Notes: generated by a model not told the origin, from the letters alone. DNA of 64,000 nt from CAYQJV01 sp964417925 (GCA_964417925.1 CAYQJV010000002.1:1-64000), one strand, 5' to 3'; positions 23,856 through 36,866 are shown, counted from the stretch's first letter. Numbers and translations are program-made.

Positions 23856-24502
23856 TGATTCTTTTTCTCTTCTCTGAGCTACTTTTTTATAATCTCTCCT
23901 ATGGATTCATTCATGCAGGAAAATTGATCATGGAGAAAAAAGATACTGTAATGAACAATGATACACTTATTTGTTTAATGTCTGTACTAACTTCAAATCC
24001 TTCTCTATCTTTTCTCTTTAAGATAAACGACACTTTAATTTCCATTACAGATAAGAATATAAGACCTCTTTATTTTGAAAGAATAATTCATGAAGGAAGG
24101 TTTAATCTCCATGAGAGGATAAAATTTGATAGAGAGAGGGGAAAAATAATTTATAATACCGGCGAAGAGTTTCCTCTACCCAAGGACAATGTTTTTGATA
24201 TTCTCTCCGTGTATTACTACTTAAGAAGTTTGAGACTTTCTCCTTCCTGTACTACAGATATTTTTGTCCACGTATCCAAAAAAACAGAAAAATACAGAAT
24301 TTTTGTTTCAGAAGTTTCTGGGGTAAAAGTAAAGGACAAGTATTACGAATGTTACAAAATAACTCCTATATTAATAAATGGGAAAGACCATGGGAAATTA
24401 ATGATCTCTTATACAACAAGAGATGATAGGAAACTTCCTGTTTTACTTATTGCAAAGTTAGGCATAGGAAGTATAAAGGGGGAATTGGAAAAATGGGAAT
24501 AG
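23855..24502 (+). CDS. DUF3108-family protein
   Basis: A 215-residue protein matching the layout of DUF3108: an N-terminal signal-like segment (ILFLFSELLFYNLSYGFIHAG), GKLIM, a central D-N-I-R-P-L-Y-F strand, DILSVYYYLRSL, and a C-terminal KLPVLLIAKLGIGSIKGEL. Members are predicted periplasmic or outer-membrane-associated beta-rich proteins of unknown function, often encoded near envelope genes. Its start overlaps the end of the sigma gene by one base and its end overlaps manC. Confidence 0.75.
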   Translation: MILFLFSELLFYNLSYGFIHAGKLIMEKKDTVMNNDTLICLMSVLTSNPSLSFLFKINDTLISITDKNIRPLYFERIIHEGRFNLHERIKFDRERGKIIYNTGEEFPLPKDNVFDILSVYYYLRSLRLSPSCTTDIFVHVSKKTEKYRIFVSEVSGVKVKDKYYECYKITPILINGKDHGKLMISYTTRDDRKLPVLLIAKLGIGSIKGELEKWE

Positions 24503-25521
24503 CCTATGCAGTTATTTTAGCAGGAGGAAAAGGAGAGAGATTTTGGCCCTATAGTACTACTAATAGACCAAAGCAGTTTTTAAAACTTTTTTCTCATAAT
24601 TCTTTAATAAGGAATACTAAAGAAAGACTTTCAAGAATTATTCCTTTGGATAGACAGATATATGTACTACGCGAGGATTTAGTTGGACTTCTTAAAAAGG
24701 AAATTCCTGAACTTAAAGATAAAAACATACTTAAAGAACCCTTAAGTAAAAATACAGCTCCTGCAATCGCACTTTCTGCTTGGTATCTTAGAGATTTTTT
24801 GGATGCAGTAATGGTGGTCCTACCTGCTGATCATTACATAAAAAAAGTTACATCTTACAGGAAAGATTTAAGAAAAGCAATAAAAATTGCATCCAAGTAC
24901 AACTCACTTGTTACATTTGGAATTACTCCTTCTTATCCTGCAACTGGATATGGATATATAGAAGTGGGCGAAGAGATCGAAAAAAAGATTTTTAGAGTAA
25001 AAAGATTTACCGAAAAGCCTTCTTTAAGGACTGCAAAACAATATTTAAAAAAAGGAAATTACTTTTGGAATAGTGGTATGTTCGTATGGAGAGTAAAAAC
25101 AATTCTTTCTGCTTTTGAAAAATACATGCCGGATTTATACAAATATCTTAAAAAAGTTAATTTTAACCAGAGAAAAACCATAGAGATGTTTTATAAAAAA
25201 GCCCCCAGTATATCCATAGATTACGGAATAATGGAAAAGGCAGAAAATATTACAATGATAAAGGCAGACTTTATATGGGATGATCTTGGAAGTTGGCTTG
25301 CTGTAGAAAGGCATGGTAAAAAGATAGGGAAAAATACAGGGATAGGGAACTTTTACAGTTTAGATTCAGAAGGATGTATTGTAGTAAACGAAGACGGAGT
25401 AGTTGCAATACTTGGTGTGAAGAACTTAATTGTTGTGAAGTACAAAAACAAAATTCTGGTTGCTGATAAAAAAAGAGCAGAGGATGTAAAAAAAATAGCC
25501 AAAATTATTGAAAAAAGATGA
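24493..25521 (+). CDS. manC: mannose-1-phosphate guanylyltransferase
   Basis: Makes GDP-mannose from mannose-1-phosphate and GTP for surface glycans. The N-terminal signature is LAGGKGERFWPYSTTNRPKQ, followed by NTAPAIALSA, VLPADHYI, FTEKP and NSGMFVW. It has only the nucleotidyltransferase domain (342 residues); the C-terminal mannose-6-phosphate isomerase domain of long ManC proteins is absent. The start lies inside the DUF3108 gene. Confidence 0.93.
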   Translation: MGIAYAVILAGGKGERFWPYSTTNRPKQFLKLFSHNSLIRNTKERLSRIIPLDRQIYVLREDLVGLLKKEIPELKDKNILKEPLSKNTAPAIALSAWYLRDFLDAVMVVLPADHYIKKVTSYRKDLRKAIKIASKYNSLVTFGITPSYPATGYGYIEVGEEIEKKIFRVKRFTEKPSLRTAKQYLKKGNYFWNSGMFVWRVKTILSAFEKYMPDLYKYLKKVNFNQRKTIEMFYKKAPSISIDYGIMEKAENITMIKADFIWDDLGSWLAVERHGKKIGKNTGIGNFYSLDSEGCIVVNEDGVVAILGVKNLIVVKYKNKILVADKKRAEDVKKIAKIIEKR

Positions 25522-25525
25522 TTTC

Positions 25526-25553
25526 TTGACCAAAGGAGAATTTGATGTATAAT
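25526..25553 (+). promoter_or_regulatory. promoter of the SPOR protein gene
   Basis: TTGACC (25526-25531) and TATAAT (25548-25553), spacer 16 bp, followed by a ~40-nt leader with an AAGGAGGTGA Shine-Dalgarno sequence. Confidence 0.7.
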
Positions 25554-25598
25554 AGTTTGTGGAAAATTTTATTATAATTAAATATAAGGAGGTGAAGG

Positions 25599-26039
25599 AT
25601 GAGAAAATCTTTATTAATGCTTTTCATATTCCTGGGAACAGGAATTTTCTGTGTTCCCAGAAAGACTACCAAAGTGGTTGTCCCTGAAAAGGAATATACT
25701 CTTTATGAGATAGAAGAAGGAGAAAAGAAAGATACACTTGTCACCCGGGAAATCACACCAGAAGAGACCATCAAAACACCTCCAAAAACTACACTTGGAT
25801 ACAGAGTTCAAATTTTCGCCTCTGCTACCCAAGAGGGAGCAGAAAGAGTTGCAGCAGAGGCAAGGTTTAAATTTACAGAACCTGTGTATGTTGAATATGA
25901 ACCTCATCCCTTTGCTCCTTATAAGGTGAGAGTTGGGGATTTCCTTAACAAGTCAGATGCAGAGGTTTTAAGAAATCGTGCAAGGATGATGGGGTATTCA
26001 GATGCTTGGATAGTACAGACAGAAGTGAATGTACCGTGA
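25599..26039 (+). CDS. SPOR-domain lipoprotein
   Basis: A small envelope protein. A lipoprotein signal (LLMLFIFLGTGIFC, lipobox cysteine near residue 18) precedes a charged linker and a C-terminal SPOR domain (residues ~68-140: GYRVQIFASATQEGAERVAAE and PYKVRVGDFLNKSDAEVLRNRA, cited in parts). SPOR domains bind denuded septal peptidoglycan, so a role in cell division or wall turnover is likely. The stop overlaps the GTG start of rdgB. Confidence 0.87.
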   Translation: MRKSLLMLFIFLGTGIFCVPRKTTKVVVPEKEYTLYEIEEGEKKDTLVTREITPEETIKTPPKTTLGYRVQIFASATQEGAERVAAEARFKFTEPVYVEYEPHPFAPYKVRVGDFLNKSDAEVLRNRARMMGYSDAWIVQTEVNVP

Positions 26040-26629
26040 ATAAAATAATTATTGCTACAGGCAATCTTCATAAGCTTGACGAATACCGAAAATTACTTTA
26101 TAATTATAAAGTAATAACTCCTTTGGAGGAGGGAATTATTTACAAAGGAGTTGAGGAAGGTGATGATTATAAAACGAATGCTGAGAAGAAAGTAGATGCT
26201 GTGCTTCAGCAAAAGAAGAATATATGGATATTGGGAGAAGATTCTGGATTAGAGGTGGATGCATTAAAGGGGAAACCTGGAACGAGATCTGCGAGGTTTG
26301 TAGGCAGTGATAAAGAGAACAGAGAAAAAATATTAGAGTTGATGACACAAATTCCATGGTTTAAAAGGACTGCAAGATTCAGATGTGTGATAGTGTTATG
26401 GGATGGCAGAGAGAAACATATCTTTGAAGATACATGCGAGGGTTTAATTGGGGTGGAGGAAAAAGGAGAAAAAGGTTTTGGATATGATCCAATATTTATT
26501 CCTTGGGGATTTTCAAAGACTTTTGCAGAATTGGGAGAAAGGATAAAGAACAAGATAAGTCACAGAGCTAAGGCTGTAAAAAAGTTAAAGGAATTTTTAG
26601 AAAGTCGGGGAGTAGCGCAGCCCGGATAG
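26036..26629 (+). CDS. rdgB: non-canonical purine NTP pyrophosphatase (RdgB/HAM1)
   Basis: Hydrolyses dITP/XTP to keep them out of DNA. The N-terminus IIIATGNLHKLDEY, the EDSGLEVDAL metal site, GTRSARF, and GFGYDPIFIP are diagnostic. I start at the GTG at 26036 (197 residues), which places IIIATGN at the usual distance from the N-terminus; an upstream TTG at 26006 would extend into the SPOR gene. The last eight codons (RGVAQPG and stop) lie inside the tRNA-Pro gene, so the C-terminal tail is tRNA-encoded sequence. Confidence 0.93.
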   Translation: MNKIIIATGNLHKLDEYRKLLYNYKVITPLEEGIIYKGVEEGDDYKTNAEKKVDAVLQQKKNIWILGEDSGLEVDALKGKPGTRSARFVGSDKENREKILELMTQIPWFKRTARFRCVIVLWDGREKHIFEDTCEGLIGVEEKGEKGFGYDPIFIPWGFSKTFAELGERIKNKISHRAKAVKKLKEFLESRGVAQPG

Positions 26630-26680
26630 CGCACCTGCCTTGGGAGCAGGGGGTCGGTGGTTCAAATCCACTCTCCCCGA
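26606..26680 (+). tRNA. tRNA-Pro (TGG)
   Basis: 75 nt. Acceptor CGGGGAG pairs with CTCCCCG, discriminator A; anticodon stem CCTGC/GCAGG encloses CTTGGGA with anticodon TGG; T-arm GTGGTTCAAATCCAC. CCA is not encoded. The first 24 nt overlap the 3' end of rdgB. Confidence 0.96.
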
Positions 26681-26701
26681 CGTTTAATTTTTTTTAAATA
26701 A

Positions 26702-30272
<3,571 letters not shown>

Positions 30273-30302
30273 TTTATACTCCTTTATTTTGTTTTCTTAA
30301 AA

Positions 30303-30331
30303 ATTATAGGCCTTTAATTGAACTTTGTCAA
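30303..30331 (-). promoter_or_regulatory. promoter of the B12/radical SAM gene
   Basis: Minus strand TTGACA (30331-30326) and TATAAT (30308-30303), 17 bp apart, about 30 nt before the start codon. Confidence 0.65.
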
Positions 30332-30425
30332 ATTAAATTTTACAACCTTATTTTCTCTCTAAAAAGAGACGTAGGCATAAAAGTTCTTACGATATAAAAA
30401 AGATAAAATTAAATCAGTTAATAAC

Positions 30426-32195
30426 TCACATACTTGAGAGAATTTTAAATGTTTTTATTTTTTGCCTTTGTTTTATTTTTACAAAATATACTCCAGGAGA
30501 TACAGAAATTTTCTTTTCTATAACATCTGATGTTACATATCCGTTAAATATATGAAGTACTTTTCTCCCACAGGGGTCATAAATTGCTATGTCTACCCGA
30601 TGAGGAGAGTTAAAATTAAACTTGATTTTAAGCGTGTTCCCAAGATATGATATGCACATAATTTTAGAGTTTTGTTCTTTTTCTGTAATTCCAAGTACAC
30701 CTTTTGGAATTGCAATTACCGGGATAAAAGCAGAAAGAGTAATCTCATCGCTTGTTTCTAATTTTTTTCCGTTTAATCCTTCAAAAAACTCATAGTTTCC
30801 TTCTGCTTTGGTCTCATAATAAAAATTTACTGTAGTATCTTTATTACTCTGCAATAGATATATCTTATAAGTTTGAAGGTCCTTTCCACTTATATCAGGT
30901 ATGTCTTTGCAAAAACACTCAGCGGAAAGGGGGTCAGAAGTCTTTACCCAGTATCCATCCTCTTTATCTCCTCTTATGGTTGATGGACAGGCTGTAAGTT
31001 CAAACACTTTCAGATCTTCATATTTCAACACTGAATCAAGATGGGTGTTGTAAAGATACTTTACTAAACCTTTTAATGGATATGGATAGTTTTCTAAATC
31101 AAATTCATGCTCTCCTTTATATTCAAAGGATGATTCACCTGGATGAGCATTTTCCCATGCAATAAATTCCTCATAAATCTCATCAGGGGTTGACCATTTA
31201 ACATCTTTTCCTATGAAGTATTTATTCATCCATTCAACAAATCTTTTAAATTCGTCTCTCCTTTGGGAAAGTTCATGGTCATAGGGGTCAGGAGGATTCA
31301 AATTATAAAAATGCAGGGTTAAAGCAATGTCCCATACTTTTTCTATTCCTTTTGATTCAAGATACCATTTATTTAATAAAAGCATTATTAAATCCTTCTG
31401 TCTTGCAGGAACGGTTCCATCCTGAGGTGCTCCATAATGGGTTCCAGTACCCCCTATAACCTCAGCAGTAGGCGTTCTTACATAGATTCTTTGGTCTGGG
31501 TCTTCCCATAGCATACCTGTAGTATCTGGTCTAAAAGGATTCCATACACTGTGTTGAAAATACTCATAGAAGCACTCTTCGGTAAAGTTTGTTTCTATTT
31601 TAAATCCATGCATCATTGAGTTACCTTTGTCGTCTTTTAAGCTTCCCTCCATAAATTTCATTCTCTGCACAGGTGCACATGCATAAGCTCCAGCATATTT
31701 CTTTACTATTTTCTCAACAGAATCTTTATCAATCCCCAAGGAAATCATTATTAAACTATCAACATAACGTATATGGTCGTTTATCCCTTTTACAAGTTTT
31801 GCTGAATCTTGAATGTAGTTGTTGTATTCAAAATCCGAAAGACATAGTTCTGGAAGTATCACAACATCGGAAGGAGCCCATCGTCCATCCGGAAGTCTTG
31901 CCCATTGGTGAGCATGTATACCAAAGGTATGACCGCTTTGGGCTGCCTTTTTAATATAATATCTTACAGTTTCTGCTTCAGGAAAAGAAAGGAGTGCAGA
32001 ATCTGCAAAATCTCCTTGGAACTCTATACATAGTTTTGGTCTTTTTTCATAAGGAAGGCTGTCAAGATAGCTTATAAGCCATTTAAAGTTCCTCACCCTT
32101 TCTTTAAATCCTCCCCAGTCTTTTGGAATACCTGATGGTTCATTGTGAACTATTATATGAAAGTGAACGATTGATGAAAAAAGAAATAAAAGCAT
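30426..32195 (-). CDS. secreted polysaccharide-deacetylase-like protein with C-terminal sorting-type tail
   Basis: A 589-residue exported protein. A short signal peptide (MLLFLFSSIVHFHIIVHNEP) leads into a region with HTFGIHAHQW and other His/Asp-rich strands resembling the NodB-like barrel of polysaccharide deacetylases; the exact catalytic set is uncertain. The last ~90 residues (VDIAIYDPCGRKVL, SPGVYFVKIKQ, ending in TFKILSSM) match the beta-sandwich tails seen on type IX-secreted or FlgD-Ig-like proteins. It is the last of six same-strand genes for envelope and secreted proteins. The paralogue upstream shares the IVSHNEEP/IVHNEPSG beginning. Confidence 0.62.
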   Translation of the reverse strand: MLLFLFSSIVHFHIIVHNEPSGIPKDWGGFKERVRNFKWLISYLDSLPYEKRPKLCIEFQGDFADSALLSFPEAETVRYYIKKAAQSGHTFGIHAHQWARLPDGRWAPSDVVILPELCLSDFEYNNYIQDSAKLVKGINDHIRYVDSLIMISLGIDKDSVEKIVKKYAGAYACAPVQRMKFMEGSLKDDKGNSMMHGFKIETNFTEECFYEYFQHSVWNPFRPDTTGMLWEDPDQRIYVRTPTAEVIGGTGTHYGAPQDGTVPARQKDLIMLLLNKWYLESKGIEKVWDIALTLHFYNLNPPDPYDHELSQRRDEFKRFVEWMNKYFIGKDVKWSTPDEIYEEFIAWENAHPGESSFEYKGEHEFDLENYPYPLKGLVKYLYNTHLDSVLKYEDLKVFELTACPSTIRGDKEDGYWVKTSDPLSAECFCKDIPDISGKDLQTYKIYLLQSNKDTTVNFYYETKAEGNYEFFEGLNGKKLETSDEITLSAFIPVIAIPKGVLGITEKEQNSKIMCISYLGNTLKIKFNFNSPHRVDIAIYDPCGRKVLHIFNGYVTSDVIEKKISVSPGVYFVKIKQRQKIKTFKILSSM

Positions 32196-32204
32196 AAAAC
32201 CTCC

Positions 32205-33047
32205 TTATATTTCAGTAACTTCGCTCAGTCCTACAAATATTATTTTCCCTTCATCAACAAGGGATTTTAATTTTTTTAACTCATTTTCAAAATCGCTTAT
32301 GAACTTGTCATTTAAAGAAATTTGGAAAACGAATATTGTGTATGTGTATATCTTTCCAGGAGGGGCTTTTCCTGTTTCTATATCATCAATCAATGTATAC
32401 AATCCTTCAAAAAGATTTTTATTGTATCCTTTTCCCACGTATACGAGTTTTGCGTTATCATCATGTGTTGTGAAATTATACTTATCCTTTGGCTTCCATA
32501 TACCTGATTCATAACTTTCTTCCCCTTGGTGTAAAAAGGATGCAGCTCCCCATAGAATCTTTGGTTCCCAGGTATAGTCATACTTTCCACCGTGTATTGG
32601 TGAAAGGAAATGGTCAAATATACTTGAATCCACAGGGTACTGGATAAAACCTCCAACTACATTAGAAGGTCTTACTCTTAAGGAACCAATTAAATATGCC
32701 ACATCTGCATAGTTATATTCTGTTTCATGGGCATGGGGATCTATCTCAAAATTAAGATCTTCCTTAAGCCATCTGACAATGTTCTTACCATTTGTATCCA
32801 AAAGAACTGTTCCTGTGTCATACAAGAGGCATGCTTTAAGAAATGTCCAGTCTGATTGAAAGTTGTATTTTACGTTGTTTCTTTTAAGCATTAAGGCAAA
32901 CTTTCTTAAATTTTCTCTGTGTGAATAATAATATCCAGGGTCTTCGGTATAATTCTTATAGGCTGAATTCTTTGGTTCTTCATTGTGGGAAACAATACTT
33001 ACATACACAGGAGTTCTTAGATAAAGGAAAGCAAAAAATACCTGCAT
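32205..33047 (-). CDS. secreted deacetylase-like protein, short paralogue
   Basis: A 280-residue protein with a short signal-like N-terminus (MQVFFAFLYLRTPVYVSIVS). It shares with the downstream 589-residue protein the xVSHNEEP beginning and a DPHAHETEYNYADVAYLIG segment equivalent to its GIHAHQW region. This suggests a metal-binding barrel of the polysaccharide deacetylase type. It lacks the C-terminal sorting tail, so it may stay periplasmic or act with its neighbour. The assignment is by motif resemblance only. Confidence 0.55.
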   Translation of the reverse strand: MQVFFAFLYLRTPVYVSIVSHNEEPKNSAYKNYTEDPGYYYSHRENLRKFALMLKRNNVKYNFQSDWTFLKACLLYDTGTVLLDTNGKNIVRWLKEDLNFEIDPHAHETEYNYADVAYLIGSLRVRPSNVVGGFIQYPVDSSIFDHFLSPIHGGKYDYTWEPKILWGAASFLHQGEESYESGIWKPKDKYNFTTHDDNAKLVYVGKGYNKNLFEGLYTLIDDIETGKAPPGKIYTYTIFVFQISLNDKFISDFENELKKLKSLVDEGKIIFVGLSEVTEI

Positions 33048-33056
33048 ATTAACTTC

Positions 33057-34577
33057 CTATTTTACTACTATTACTTTTTGCCTAATTACTTCTCTTTCTT
33101 TTTTAATATTTACAAAATATACTCCAGCATCAAGTTCTTTAAGAGAGAAATTGCTTTTTCCATGAATTTTTGTTGAAAATAGTTTTATTTTCCTTCCTGT
33201 ACAATCAAAAATTTCAATCTCTATTTTTTCGTTTTCAAATGAAGTGATGCTGAATGAATTTATGCCAGAGGTAAAGTCAAAAATTGATGGAGTAGATGTT
33301 TCTTCTACACCAGTAAGAGGTGCATCGAGATTTGGTTCCCATCTATTATAGTACACTCTATCACATAACTCAAGAATTGAGGCAGAGATGTTGTATTTAT
33401 CGTGAATTGCTTCTGGTTGCAGAAACTCCTGTATATTATAGAGATTTATGTTTTCAAATGCATCGTTGTCTTTTGCAGGAATATTTTGATTGGCTAAATA
33501 AGCTATATAAGCACTATCGGGTAAAAGTCTTATCCATTGTATTCCTTTGTCAATCCATGCTTGATATGGAACAACTATATGTGGGTGATCAATGGTGCCT
33601 TGGACATGGTCAATTTGGGTCCCTATCATTATTATTTTCAACTCAGGTAATTTTGCAACTACAGAGTCAAAAAATTTACTTAAGTCTCTTATCTTCCAAA
33701 ATTCTTTTGCCTCATCAATGGAGGCAAAACTTGTTCCAAGAGGGTCGGGGAGTCCTTGTTCCTTTGCTTTTTCTAACACAGGTGTTGAATATACCCATTT
33801 TCCCTCTCCTTCAAAAATTCCTTCAATTGCTCCAAAAGGATAATCAATACTATTATCAAATCTATCATTTGAGTTTAAGTCAAGATAGAGAACGCCCTTA
33901 TAATGTTTTTTAGGATGGATTGCATCTGGGTCAAACTTTAAATCATCTTCATAGCGAATATCACATACAATCCCATTTTCTGTTAATTTTGCTGAGTATG
34001 GAACATATCTTGGGTTCTCCTGTAAAGCACTTCCAAGATCTACTGTAACAAACTGTTCTCCTGCTGGATTCTCCCAACCTACAAACCATGAAATATTCAA
34101 TTCATCTCCATAAAGTCCAAGGGTAACAATTGCAATGTTTCCTCCATTTGAGCTTCCAACAATTCCAACATTGTTATACAAAGGATTTACTGAAATGATT
34201 TCATGAAGGTATTTTCCATTAACATCAGTTAATTTGCCTTTTGCAAACTTCATTACATCCCTTAATGCCTTTATGCAGTTTTCTCCTCTATGGTCATAGG
34301 TTCCGTCACTTTTTATTCCAGTTGCTGTATCCACACCACCAGGAAAGAGGAAGCTTATTTTTATTACATCGTAAAGCATATCAAATGGATCCTCAAGGCT
34401 TCCTTTCTCATCGCCCCCTGGAATGTTAATTACAATTGGAGCTCCGTCCTTATATCTTTGGTTTTCCTGGGATGGTGAATATACTGCTACTGCAATCTGT
34501 CCTCCCTCTGCTCCTTCTGATTGAATAAATGTTATATATTTTTCAGAAAAAATAAAAATTGCAAGTAATATGTTCAA
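33057..34577 (-). CDS. secreted alpha/beta-hydrolase-like protein with C-terminal sorting-type tail
   Basis: A 506-residue exported protein. After a short signal it has PIVINIPGG (oxyanion-hole-like strand) and VGIVGSSNGGNIAIV, an alpha/beta-hydrolase nucleophile elbow with Ser in GSSNGG. The catalytic His is probably in TIDHPHIVVP, where D-H pairs recur. The C-terminal ~85 residues (IEIEIFDCTGRKIKLF, LDAGVYFVNIKKE, ending QKVIVVK) form a sorting-type beta tail. Function is likely ester or peptide hydrolysis on external polymers. It is in line with the neighbouring hydrolase and deacetylase-like genes. Confidence 0.68.
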   Translation of the reverse strand: MNILLAIFIFSEKYITFIQSEGAEGGQIAVAVYSPSQENQRYKDGAPIVINIPGGDEKGSLEDPFDMLYDVIKISFLFPGGVDTATGIKSDGTYDHRGENCIKALRDVMKFAKGKLTDVNGKYLHEIISVNPLYNNVGIVGSSNGGNIAIVTLGLYGDELNISWFVGWENPAGEQFVTVDLGSALQENPRYVPYSAKLTENGIVCDIRYEDDLKFDPDAIHPKKHYKGVLYLDLNSNDRFDNSIDYPFGAIEGIFEGEGKWVYSTPVLEKAKEQGLPDPLGTSFASIDEAKEFWKIRDLSKFFDSVVAKLPELKIIMIGTQIDHVQGTIDHPHIVVPYQAWIDKGIQWIRLLPDSAYIAYLANQNIPAKDNDAFENINLYNIQEFLQPEAIHDKYNISASILELCDRVYYNRWEPNLDAPLTGVEETSTPSIFDFTSGINSFSITSFENEKIEIEIFDCTGRKIKLFSTKIHGKSNFSLKELDAGVYFVNIKKEREVIRQKVIVVK

Positions 34578-34659
34578 GTTTCCTCCTTTTCTATCTTTAC
34601 TTTCTTTCTCTGTATGTTTTGGTATTTATACTTCATACAAAAAGAAAAAATTTCCATTT

Positions 34660-35697
34660 TTAACTTCCTTTCAAAATAATTATTTTCCCTTTATAAACAT
34701 TTTTCTCTGTATTAAGGATGTAAAAGTATATTCCTGGGCAAAATCTATTCAGATCTATTACTTTTGGTTTATCAATTGATTGCTTTAATAACAGAGTTCC
34801 TGTGATGTCAAATATCTTAACCTCTGAAACATACGGAATGAAAAGTTTCTTTTGTTTAATTAAAGGTGTAAAATTGTAACAGCATAATGTATCATCTCGT
34901 ATACCGGTATTCCACAGATTTTCAAGGAACTCTTCCATTTCCTTTGCAACTGTATCTTCCCCAGTAAATAGATTTACAGGATCGCCATGCTTGTATCCTT
35001 CAAGGAGGATAAATCTTGAAGAGTATCCATCTTTTATAAGAGCATTGTGAAAACTGTCTGCATTAGACCAGTGGATCAATTCATCCTCTGTTCCGTGAAT
35101 TATTAGAAATTTTGTATTTCTGTTTCCTGTTTTTGTATGATTTATTGGCTGTGCTTCATCCCAATAAGAGGAGTTTCCAAGAAATGTCATCACTGCTTCT
35201 TTTCCATCCTCAGGTAGGAGATCAAAGTCGTACACTCCAGAAGTTGATATTACACCATTTACAAAAATTGAAGTAATGGTATCTTCTGTCCATTTTTTTT
35301 CTGGAGTAAGTCCAACAAGGGAAACCAGGTGTCCCCCTGCAGAGTGTCCATACAGACATATCTTTTGAGGATCTGCCTTATATTTTTCTGCATTCTTTTT
35401 TATCCATTGAATTGCAAGAGCTACATCGTGTGGTTGGGCAGGATATGTATACGTAGGTGCAAGTCTATAATTAATATTAACAACCACATGACCTTTTTCA
35501 GCAAAATGTTCTGCTATATGGGAAAACTTCCTTTTGTCTCCTGTGACCCATGCACCTCCATGAACAATTATAAGCACCGGGAAAATACTATCTTCTAAAG
35601 GAACATACACATCGCAACTCTGCAGGGGGTGGGTACCGTAACTTACATTTTCGTATAATTCAAAGGACCGGAAAGTTAATAAAAATAGTAAAAACAT
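34660..35697 (-). CDS. secreted esterase/lipase (BD-FAE/kynurenine-formamidase-like) with C-terminal tail
   Basis: A 345-residue alpha/beta hydrolase. The signal peptide (FLLFLLTFRSF) is followed by the HGGAW oxyanion motif, NYRLAP, the nucleophile elbow GHSAGGH, IHGTEDELIHW (acid residue) and a C-terminal YKHGDP (catalytic His). This set is typical of feruloyl-esterase-like and hormone-sensitive-lipase-like enzymes. The last ~75 residues (VKIFDITGTLLLKQ, CPGIYFYILN, ending KGKIIILKGS) are a sorting-type tail. Its ATG shares a base with the stop of the upstream lipoprotein gene (TGATG). Confidence 0.82.
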   Translation of the reverse strand: MFLLFLLTFRSFELYENVSYGTHPLQSCDVYVPLEDSIFPVLIIVHGGAWVTGDKRKFSHIAEHFAEKGHVVVNINYRLAPTYTYPAQPHDVALAIQWIKKNAEKYKADPQKICLYGHSAGGHLVSLVGLTPEKKWTEDTITSIFVNGVISTSGVYDFDLLPEDGKEAVMTFLGNSSYWDEAQPINHTKTGNRNTKFLIIHGTEDELIHWSNADSFHNALIKDGYSSRFILLEGYKHGDPVNLFTGEDTVAKEMEEFLENLWNTGIRDDTLCCYNFTPLIKQKKLFIPYVSEVKIFDITGTLLLKQSIDKPKVIDLNRFCPGIYFYILNTEKNVYKGKIIILKGS

Positions 35698-36800
35698 CAG
35701 GGCCCTATATTTCCATTTGCATTGTTTTCAAACTGGTTGTTTTCAAGCGTTGGGTTTGCCTCTCCTTCAAGGTATATACCCCATGCCTTACTGTGCCTTA
35801 TAATACAGTTTTTAATGGTTGGAGAACAGTCGTAGCACACAATATTTCCTTTATCATTACCTCCTCCATACTCCACCGTGCATCCATCAAGCCATGTCTG
35901 AGAGGAAAGAATATCCTTTTTGAACTCTATACCCTTCCAGTCTCCTGGTGCAGGAGGTTCAAGGGCTGATGTGAAGACCGTGTTTTCTGCTTGAAATGCT
36001 CCACTGTTCACATATAATGCTGTATTTGCTGAAAATTCAAATCTCGCATCCTTTACACTTACAATCTCAGGAGTTTGAATGTTGAGATTATCAAGAAACT
36101 TGTAATTATATGAAGGAAGTTCACCTCCCTCTTCTATGTTCATGGATGAGATAACTACAATGCCATCATAACCGTTATTTGAAAAAGTATTGCCGTTGGT
36201 TATATTGTAGAGGTCATTGCCCACCCCTTCGGTGGCGATTGCTCCTTCCTCACAGTATTCAATAATATTTTTATCAAATTTCTCAATTTCTCCCCCATCC
36301 ATCAGCCCATAACTTGAACTATATCTTAAAGTGCAGTTTTCAATTTCAGCTTTTCCTCCATGGAAAAGGTTAATTATTCCGGTATTGTCGCCACCTCCGT
36401 ACTCTATTGTGCAGTTTTTGAAATAAACCTCTCCATGGCCCCAGACAAAGAAGGAATTCCAAAACCCAGGGGATGGGTCATCGGAGTTTGCTGTTATAAT
36501 TATTCCCTCATCCCCTCCATCAGCTATTATTCTTCCTGCTGGTCCAAATGCTATTCCCACATCTATACGAACTCCTTGGTTTATCTTAACGATTACTCCT
36601 GGTTCAAGAGTAAGAGTCGCTCCAATTTGCAATCCTCCGGTTATGATGTGAGGATTATCCTTTGCATACCATGTTTCGTCCTGGGTTATTTCTCCTGAGT
36701 GTTCTGTACCTTTTTCTTCTTGGACATTCTCTAATATATCACATCCTGATAAGGTAAGGAATAAAATGGCTAAGCTTAGAGCACACAGTTTTTTAACCAT
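35697..36800 (-). CDS. parallel beta-helix repeat lipoprotein
   Basis: A 367-residue surface or periplasmic lipoprotein. The signal ends in LFLTLSGC (lipobox cysteine at ~20). The rest is a right-handed beta-helix: LTLEPGVIVKINQGVRIDVG starts the stack, and rungs such as VYFKNCTIEYGGG, AEIENCTLRYSSSYG, TWLDGCTVEYGGG and PTIKNCIIRHSKAWG repeat every ~22-25 residues. Such solenoids bind or cut polysaccharides, but no catalytic motif is clear. It is the first gene of the secreted-hydrolase operon and may anchor or bind the substrate. Confidence 0.8.
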   Translation of the reverse strand: MVKKLCALSLAILFLTLSGCDILENVQEEKGTEHSGEITQDETWYAKDNPHIITGGLQIGATLTLEPGVIVKINQGVRIDVGIAFGPAGRIIADGGDEGIIITANSDDPSPGFWNSFFVWGHGEVYFKNCTIEYGGGDNTGIINLFHGGKAEIENCTLRYSSSYGLMDGGEIEKFDKNIIEYCEEGAIATEGVGNDLYNITNGNTFSNNGYDGIVVISSMNIEEGGELPSYNYKFLDNLNIQTPEIVSVKDARFEFSANTALYVNSGAFQAENTVFTSALEPPAPGDWKGIEFKKDILSSQTWLDGCTVEYGGGNDKGNIVCYDCSPTIKNCIIRHSKAWGIYLEGEANPTLENNQFENNANGNIGP

Positions 36801-36866
36801 TAAACCTCCTTTTTTATTTTTTGACCAAAAGTTTTCCTAAAAGTTTAATCTCTTGTCTTGTTTTTT

